This document shows, in pieces, positions 59,872 through 64,000 of a DNA stretch of 64,000 nucleotides; the first letter of the stretch is position 1, and the number at the start of each line of letters is the position of its first letter. The position numbers and the translations under genes are program-made. The notes beneath the pieces were generated by a model. The model saw only the letters and a program-made list of their open reading frames with translations. It was not told where the DNA came from and searched no databases. Source of the DNA: Terriglobia bacterium (GTDB taxonomy: Bacteria > Acidobacteriota > Terriglobia > Bryobacterales > Bryobacteraceae); assembly GCA_020073305.1 (NCBI GenBank), contig JAIQFK010000005.1:124001-188000 (forward strand), written 5' to 3'.

Positions 59872-60920
59872 CCATCGATCTGCGCAGCGACACCGTCACC
59901 AAACCGACGCCAGCCATGCGGCGGGCCATGTTCGAAGCCGAAGTGGGCGATGACGTGTACGGCGAAGACCCCACCGTCAACCGCCTGGAGCAGCGCGCCG
60001 CCGAGATCACCGGCAAAGAGGCCGCGCTTTTTGTCCCCACCGGCACCATGGGCAACACCATCGGCATCAAGGTGCATACCGAGCACGGGCAAGAGGTGAT
60101 CTGCGAAGCACGGTCGCACGTCTTGAACTATGAGCTGGCCATGATGGCGTGGTTTTCGGGATGCGTGGCGCGGCCGGTTTTCGCCGACGGCGGCATCTTG
60201 AGTTGGGCGCAGATTGAGCGCGAGATCCGCCCGCTGGGCCCTCACTGGGCGCCGACTGGCTTGATCGAGATCGAGAACACACACAATATGGGCGGCGGCA
60301 CAGTGTATCCGATGGACACGGTCCGCGAGATCTCGGACGGCGCCCACGCGCTAGGACTCAAAGTTCACATGGACGGCGCGCGTGTCTTCAACGCCGCGGA
60401 AGCGCTGGGCGTTCCGGTGCGAGAGATCGTGGCCCCCGTGGATACGGTGATGTTCTGTTTGTCGAAAGCGCTGGGCGCGCCCGTGGGGTCCATGCTGGCT
60501 GGCACCCGCGACGACATGGCACGCGCGCGTCTCTATCGCAAACGGCTGGGCGGTGGCATGCGGCAGGCCGGCGTGCTGGCGGCCGCCGGGTTGATTGCGC
60601 TCGAAGAACACCCGCAACTGCTCGCCCGCGATCACGCCAACGCGCGCTTCCTGGCCGAGGCGCTGGCCAAAATCCCGGGAATCACCATCGACCCGGGAAA
60701 GGTGCAGACCAACATCCTGATCTTCGACGTCTCGAGCACGGGCCTCTCCGCCGCGGAATTCAGCGCGCGCCTCAAATCGCGCGGCGTGCTGATCAACGGA
60801 ATCAACGCGCGCGAGATGCGCATCGTGACGCACTACGACGTCGACCGCGCCGGTTGCGAGCAGGCACTGGAAGCGATCGAGCAAGTGGCTGCGGGAGCGG
60901 TGACGGGGGCGAGAGCGTAG
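59868..60920 (+). CDS. ltaE: Low-specificity L-threonine aldolase
   Basis: A PLP enzyme of 350 residues that cleaves L-threonine (and allo-threonine) to glycine and acetaldehyde. It starts at ATG 59868, overlapping the hemW stop, with [17 protein letters not shown]. Other signatures are [30 protein letters not shown], and [14 protein letters not shown], whose Lys binds [16 protein letters not shown] completes the family pattern. The open frame extends 44 codons upstream inside hemW and is not used. Confidence 0.95.
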   Translation: MTIDLRSDTVTKPTPAMRRAMFEAEVGDDVYGEDPTVNRLEQRAAEITGKEAALFVPTGTMGNTIGIKVHTEHGQEVICEARSHVLNYELAMMAWFSGCVARPVFADGGILSWAQIEREIRPLGPHWAPTGLIEIENTHNMGGGTVYPMDTVREISDGAHALGLKVHMDGARVFNAAEALGVPVREIVAPVDTVMFCLSKALGAPVGSMLAGTRDDMARARLYRKRLGGGMRQAGVLAAAGLIALEEHPQLLARDHANARFLAEALAKIPGITIDPGKVQTNILIFDVSSTGLSAAEFSARLKSRGVLINGINAREMRIVTHYDVDRAGCEQALEAIEQVAAGAVTGARA

Positions 60921-60953
60921 AAACCGGGCTGCTTCTAAATCTGCTTTGCTGCG

Positions 60954-61187
60954 CTACGGGTAAATCGCCCGGATCAATATCCGACCCACCAGGAAGAACA
61001 TTATGGCTGCTAGGACTCGATATGCAGCCTGAATCCAACGCCTATCGATCAGTTTAGGAAGCGGCCTTCCAAATGCCAACAAATAGAAGAACTTTCGCGG
61101 GTCAAAGAAAAGGGCAATGCATGCGATCATAAAAAAAACGCAACATCCTACCAAAACGTATCCAGCGCTCGTCGGTAGGTGCGGCAT
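60954..61187 (-). CDS. Small two-helix membrane protein
   Basis: A 77-residue reverse-strand protein with two hydrophobic segments (about 9-29 and 50-73) separated by a basic FGRPLPKLIDRRW loop. Homologous short membrane proteins of unknown function occur in soil bacteria, but I did not recognise a named family. The region is AT-richer than the surroundings and lies between ltaE and the toxin-antitoxin pair, which suggests local transfer or relaxed selection. Confidence that it is coding is moderate. Confidence 0.5.
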   Translation of the reverse strand: MPHLPTSAGYVLVGCCVFFMIACIALFFDPRKFFYLLAFGRPLPKLIDRRWIQAAYRVLAAIMFFLVGRILIRAIYP

Positions 61188-61265
61188 CCCACCAAGTACT
61201 CATACCAAATTGACTCTTGGATGAAAATGGGCAAGCTGGTTAGTAAATTATTGCGACGACACGAT

Positions 61266-61297
61266 GTACGTATGAGTGCTCTTGATATAATACGTAC
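61266..61297 (+). promoter_or_regulatory. Toxin-antitoxin promoter with flanking palindrome
   Basis: GTACGTAT (61266-61273) and its exact complement ATACGTAC (61290-61297) lie 16 bases apart. A perfect TATAAT (61286-61291) falls between and on the right arm, and the right arm ends one base before the GTG start at 61298. Binding here by the antitoxin would block transcription. No ribosome site is present, so the mRNA may be leaderless. Confidence 0.6.
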
Positions 61298-61522
61298 GTG
61301 CCGAAGCTCACGCTCAGCATCGAAGGGGCTGTGATCGAACGCGCGAAGCGCTATGCCAAGGCCCGGCGCACCTCGGTTTCAGAGCTGGTTGAGACGTACC
61401 TCGATATTTTATCCAAGCCGATCAAACCGGTTGATGCCCCCGTGCTTCGTTCGCTTCGAGGGACGCTCAAAAGAGCGGATCTCAAAGACTATCGGAAGTA
61501 CTTGGCTCGCAAGTATCGATGA
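61298..61522 (+). CDS. DUF6364-like antitoxin of a type II toxin-antitoxin system
   Basis: A 74-residue protein beginning at GTG. The N-terminal KLTLSIEGAVIERAKRYAKARRTSVSEL forms a short strand and two helices like a ribbon-helix-helix DNA-binding domain, common in DUF6364 antitoxins. The basic C-terminal tail (LKDYRKYLARKY) would occupy the PIN toxin active site. It overlaps the toxin gene by four bases. The palindrome at its start is consistent with autoregulation. Family assignment is by pattern and context. Confidence 0.72.
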   Translation: MPKLTLSIEGAVIERAKRYAKARRTSVSELVETYLDILSKPIKPVDAPVLRSLRGTLKRADLKDYRKYLARKYR

Positions 61523-61938
61523 GGAAAATCCTTCTCGACATCAATGTCATTCTCGACATACTTCTCGACCGCACTCCCCACGTCACCGCCAGTGCCGTTG
61601 TATGGACGGCCATTGAAAACGGGAACGCCAGAGGATGGGTTCCGGCGCACGGCCTGACGACCATCCACTACCTGGTTCGGAATGTCCGGGGCGCTGCCGC
61701 GGCGCGCCGCACCGTGAATGCGATCGTGGACGTGCTCGAAGTGGCCCGCGTCGATAGCGCGGTGATCCGCCGAGCCCTTAGACTGGGGTGGCCTGACTTC
61801 GAAGATGCCGTCACGGCTGCCGCCGCAGAGGGCGCGCACTGCGACGTGATCGTGAGCCGCGACCCGAAAGGATTTCCGGACTCGCCTGTGCGCGTCATGA
61901 CACCTGAGGCAGCCTTTCCACTGTTTACGAAAACATAG
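61519..61938 (+). CDS. PIN domain toxin (putative ribonuclease)
   Basis: A 139-residue VapC-like PIN protein. The PIN acidic quartet is recognisable in LLDINVILDILLDR (Asp7 region), the middle segment WPDFEDAVTAAAAE and DVIVSRDPKGF. VapC-type toxins cut tRNA or rRNA. The short overlap with the preceding antitoxin-like gene supports a functional pair. There is no other evidence about its target. A small direct repeat lies just after its stop. Confidence 0.85.
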   Translation: MRKILLDINVILDILLDRTPHVTASAVVWTAIENGNARGWVPAHGLTTIHYLVRNVRGAAAARRTVNAIVDVLEVARVDSAVIRRALRLGWPDFEDAVTAAAAEGAHCDVIVSRDPKGFPDSPVRVMTPEAAFPLFTKT

Positions 61939-61958
61939 GCTCTTGCCGCGCCAAACCT

Positions 61959-61986
61959 ATTCGCGTTGATTCGCGTTCATTCGCCA
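61959..61986. repeat. ATTCGCG short direct repeats
   Basis: ATTCGCG-type heptamers occur three times at about 9-10-base spacing between the PIN gene and the convergent SBP gene. The style resembles an interspersed intergenic repeat. Confidence 0.6.
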
Positions 61987-61994
61987 AACGCGTC

Positions 61995-62996
61995 TTAGTG
62001 CAGCTTCTTCACATCCGGATTCAGCAGCTTTTGAACCTCCGGCTTATCCAAGTCCGCTTTGGTGATTACCCGCGCGCTCAGGTCGATGCGCTTGGGCGGG
62101 GTCTTGCCGTTTAGCTTGTCGACCAGCGTCTGCACGGCCTGGTAACCGATGCGGTAGGGGTCCTGGGCCACCAGCGCGTCGATGGTGCCACCTTTTAAGT
62201 CTTCGATCATCCCCTCGGCGGCATCGAAGGCGACGAATTTGATTTTGCCCGACAGGCCTCGCGATTTGAGGGCCAGCGCAGTGCCGATCGAGCTGGGCTC
62301 GGTGGAGCCGAAGATTCCGTCGAGATTGGGATGCGCCGTCAGGATATTTTCCGCCGCGGCCATGGCTTTGGAGCGGTCCGACATGCCGTATTGCTTCTGC
62401 ACAATCTGAATCTTCGGGAACTCCTTGGCCATGGCATCTTCGAAACCGCGCTCGCGTTCCATGGTGGAAAAACTGCCCGGAACGTGCAGCACCATGGCAA
62501 TCGATCCCTTGCCGTGAACGAGCTCGGCCAGCTTGCGCGCGGCCATCTGCCCGGCTTCGTAGTTGTTGGTAGCGACGAAACTCATGTAGTTCGTCGAATC
62601 GACGCCCGAGTCGAACACGGTCACGGGAATGCCTTCCCTCGCGGCGCGATCGAGCGAGCCATCGAGTGCCGTGCGGTCCTGGGCCGCCAGCGCCAGGCCG
62701 TCCACGTGGCGCGCGATCATGGAATCGACAATCTCGATTTGGCGGCTGAAATCGATCTCGGTGGCGGGTCCGTTCCAAAGGACCTCCACGCCGAGATCGC
62801 GCCCCGCGGCCATGGCGCCCGCCTCGATGGAAACCCAGAACAGGTGCGAAGTCGCTTTTGGCACCACGCCGATTACCTTCCTTCGGCTGGCGTTGCAGCC
62901 TAGGAGAGTGAGAAGGAGAAGACAGACAAGGAGACGGGGAGATGGGGGGACGGGGAGACAGGGAGACGACCGAATATTATGGAATCGTCCAGTCAT
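61995..62996 (-). CDS. Sugar ABC transporter substrate-binding lipoprotein (RbsB-like)
   Basis: A 333-residue periplasmic-binding protein of family Peripla_BP_4. The lipobox LLGC (Cys34) follows a hydrophobic run (residues 22-32) and is the anchor. After it come VIGVVPKATSHLFWVS, DGLALAAQDRTALDGS, SFVATNNYEAGQMAARKL and a late FDAAEGMIEDLKGGTIDALVAQDPYRIG, all typical. The only in-frame start is the ATG at 62996, which lies inside the last codons of the four-helix gene; residues about 9-19 are encoded by the left inverted-repeat arm. No permease or ATPase gene is in the window. Confidence 0.87.
   Translation of the reverse strand: MTGRFHNIRSSPCLPVPPSPRLLVCLLLLTLLGCNASRRKVIGVVPKATSHLFWVSIEAGAMAAGRDLGVEVLWNGPATEIDFSRQIEIVDSMIARHVDGLALAAQDRTALDGSLDRAAREGIPVTVFDSGVDSTNYMSFVATNNYEAGQMAARKLAELVHGKGSIAMVLHVPGSFSTMERERGFEDAMAKEFPKIQIVQKQYGMSDRSKAMAAAENILTAHPNLDGIFGSTEPSSIGTALALKSRGLSGKIKFVAFDAAEGMIEDLKGGTIDALVAQDPYRIGYQAVQTLVDKLNGKTPPKRIDLSARVITKADLDKPEVQKLLNPDVKKLH
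62941..62970. repeat. Left inverted-repeat arm of the four-helix cassette
   Basis: The 20 bases 62941-62960 match the complement of 63379-63398 with one mismatch, and the inner part extends the similarity after an 8-base indel. The arm ends 6 bases from the four-helix stop. It encodes part of the N-terminus of the SBP lipoprotein. Confidence 0.8.
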
Positions 62997-63354
62997 TGGG
63001 AGTTGACCGCATGCGGACAATCTTACCGACGATATTGTTGTACTGGGCATCCAGATCTTCGACCTCAGGTTTCTTAAGGTAGCCACAGCGGTCCGCGAAT
63101 TCGAGCCAGACTCGCGTTTCTTCGGCTTCACTTTCTGCATCGCTCAATTTGCTGATGAAATGCGCTCTGTAACGCCGTTTTCGCCAAGCTTCGGCAATGT
63201 TGGCGCAGACGGATCGAGAGGAACGTCGAATCTGATCTACCATGGAGTACCTCTCTTCGACGGGAAACGTCTTCGTCAGCTCAAAGATCCGCATCGCCGA
63301 CTCCATAGCGATCTGACAAACCTGCAGCTCTTTGTAGGTGCTGATCTTCGGCAT
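62977..63354 (-). CDS. Four-helix bundle protein, 23S rRNA intervening-sequence (IVP) family
   Basis: A 125-residue protein from the ATG at 63354, matching the family's MPKISTYKELQVCQIAMES start. The family core is clear: FPVEERYSMVDQIRRSSRSVCANIAEAWRKR (given here only to indicate the region about 36-65) and a later LSDAESEAEETRVWL helix. IVP-like four-helix proteins relate to the Avd accessory proteins of diversity-generating retroelements, and their role is unknown. The gene is framed by an inverted repeat 6 bases from both ends, so it may be a mobile or self-contained cassette. The longer frame to 63417 covers the right arm. Confidence 0.85.
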   Translation of the reverse strand: MPKISTYKELQVCQIAMESAMRIFELTKTFPVEERYSMVDQIRRSSRSVCANIAEAWRKRRYRAHFISKLSDAESEAEETRVWLEFADRCGYLKKPEVEDLDAQYNNIVGKIVRMRSTPNDWTIP

Positions 63355-63360
63355 CCAGCC

Positions 63361-63398
63361 GTTGTCTCCCCGTCCCCTTGTCTCCCCATCCCCCCATC
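63361..63398. repeat. Right inverted-repeat arm of the four-helix cassette
   Basis: Bases 63379-63398 pair with 62941-62960 (19 of 20). The inner part GTTGTCTCCC continues the match to the left arm after an 8-base indel. The arm starts 6 bases before the four-helix ATG. Confidence 0.8.
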
Positions 63399-63435
63399 CG
63401 CGATGCGCCAGCATCACCGGGTGCGCAGCGCCCGC

Positions 63436-64000
63436 TCACTGCGCCGTCCAGCCGCCGTCGATCACCACGTCGGTTCCGGTGATGAAGCCGGCTTCCTCGG
63501 AGCACAGGTAGAGCGCGAGCTTCCCGATCTCCTCCACGCGGCCCCAGCGGCCCAGCGGAATCCTGGAAATGAACTGCTGGTTGACCTCCGGATTCTGCAT
63601 CAGCACGGTATTCATCTCGGTAGCGAAAGGGCCGGGACTGATGGCGTTCACGGTGATGGCATCGCCGGCCAGTTCGAGCGCCAGAGCCCGCGTGACGCCC
63701 AGCAGCGCCGTCTTGCTCGCCGAATAGGCCGCTCGCCCGGGCAGCGAGACCCAGCTCATGATAGAGGTCATGTTGATAATGCGGCCGTAGCTAGCGCCTT
63801 TCATGTGCGGGATAAAGGAGCGGCACATGAGAAAAACGCTCGTCAGGTTGGTGTTGAGCACCCGCTGCCATTCTTCGAGCGTGAACTCGACCAGCGGCTT
63901 GCGGACGTTGATGCCGGCGTTGTTGATCAGAATATGCACTTTGCCGCACGATGCGAGAACGTCCCGTTCGAGCTTGCGCACCTGCTCTTCTTCGGAGACA
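63436..64000 (-). CDS. SDR family oxidoreductase, N-terminus cut by window edge
   Basis: The visible part has about 188 residues of a classical short-chain dehydrogenase; the Rossmann glycine motif is beyond 64000. Seen are HILINNAGINVRKP (NNAG), the catalytic Ser in NMTSIMSWVS, YSASK with the catalytic Tyr and Lys, NAISPGPFATEM, and a C-terminal TGTDVVIDGGW. It resembles gluconate 5-dehydrogenase and 3-oxoacyl reductases. The neighbouring sugar-binding lipoprotein, separated by the four-helix cassette, suggests a sugar or sugar-acid pathway. Confidence 0.9.
   Translation of the reverse strand, partial: VSEEEQVRKLERDVLASCGKVHILINNAGINVRKPLVEFTLEEWQRVLNTNLTSVFLMCRSFIPHMKGASYGRIINMTSIMSWVSLPGRAAYSASKTALLGVTRALALELAGDAITVNAISPGPFATEMNTVLMQNPEVNQQFISRIPLGRWGRVEEIGKLALYLCSEEAGFITGTDVVIDGGWTAQ

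Overview
The window is a G+C-rich bacterial chromosome segment. The gene set points to Acidobacteriota, probably the Solibacter/Bryobacter branch. The supporting genes are an Oar-like TonB receptor with a carboxypeptidase-regulatory N-terminus, a Ser/Thr kinase fused to a TolB-like and TPR region, a SpoIVB-type S55 peptidase beside a secreted beta-propeller, a Tat-type sugar isomerase/epimerase, a DUF4091 protein, a secreted DinB protein and a PIN toxin. Interspersed hairpin repeats in the ACCGCAGAG and TTAGGTG styles are also seen. This assignment rests on family knowledge; no rRNA or tRNA gene was seen.

Layout. 1-4.6 kb: ispG (cut by the window edge), a secreted M28 peptidase, a motA/motB pair and a 43-residue membrane protein. 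4.6-12.7 kb: the ftsY-ribD-ribE run, then reverse-strand genes for a Uma2 nuclease, a DHH phosphoesterase and the overlapping larC-metG-tatD operon. 12.8-20.7 kb: icd-purE, a PilZ protein, a GH123-like protein, deoB, an RRM protein and tpiA-MFS. 20.7-29.5 kb (reverse): MFS, hydrolase and isomerase operon, TonB receptor, mutL. 29.6-32.6 kb: scpA-scpB-rluB-CoA-binding operon facing a DUF192 protein. 32.6-39.8 kb: a repeat patch, the propeller and S55 peptidase pair, and homodimeric aceE.

39.8-45 kb is the most unusual part. A well-formed promoter and structured leader precede a thermolysin-like (HExxH...E) intracellular metallopeptidase. A small protein resembling the protealysin inhibitor emfourin follows, then a decayed isoprenylcysteine-methyltransferase-like pseudogene and the TPR kinase. 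45-60.9 kb: DinB, DEAD helicase, DUF885 hydrolase, VOC protein, flavin reductase, HU, M50 protease, two glycosyltransferases, prepilin peptidase, a soluble hybrid histidine kinase, an epimerase, a large Cys-rich radical SAM protein resembling tetraether-lipid-synthase-like enzymes, hemW and ltaE.

60.9-64 kb is accessory in character. It holds a small membrane protein and a DUF6364-like/PIN toxin-antitoxin pair whose promoter carries a palindrome touching the start codon. A four-helix-bundle (23S rRNA intervening-sequence type) gene follows, framed 6 bp away on each side by an inverted repeat. One repeat arm is translated as part of the signal peptide of the neighbouring sugar-binding lipoprotein. 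An SDR gene is cut by the right edge.

Many transcription units have a -10-like hexamer only about 7-16 bases before the start codon and no Shine-Dalgarno sequence, which suggests frequent leaderless or very short leaders.
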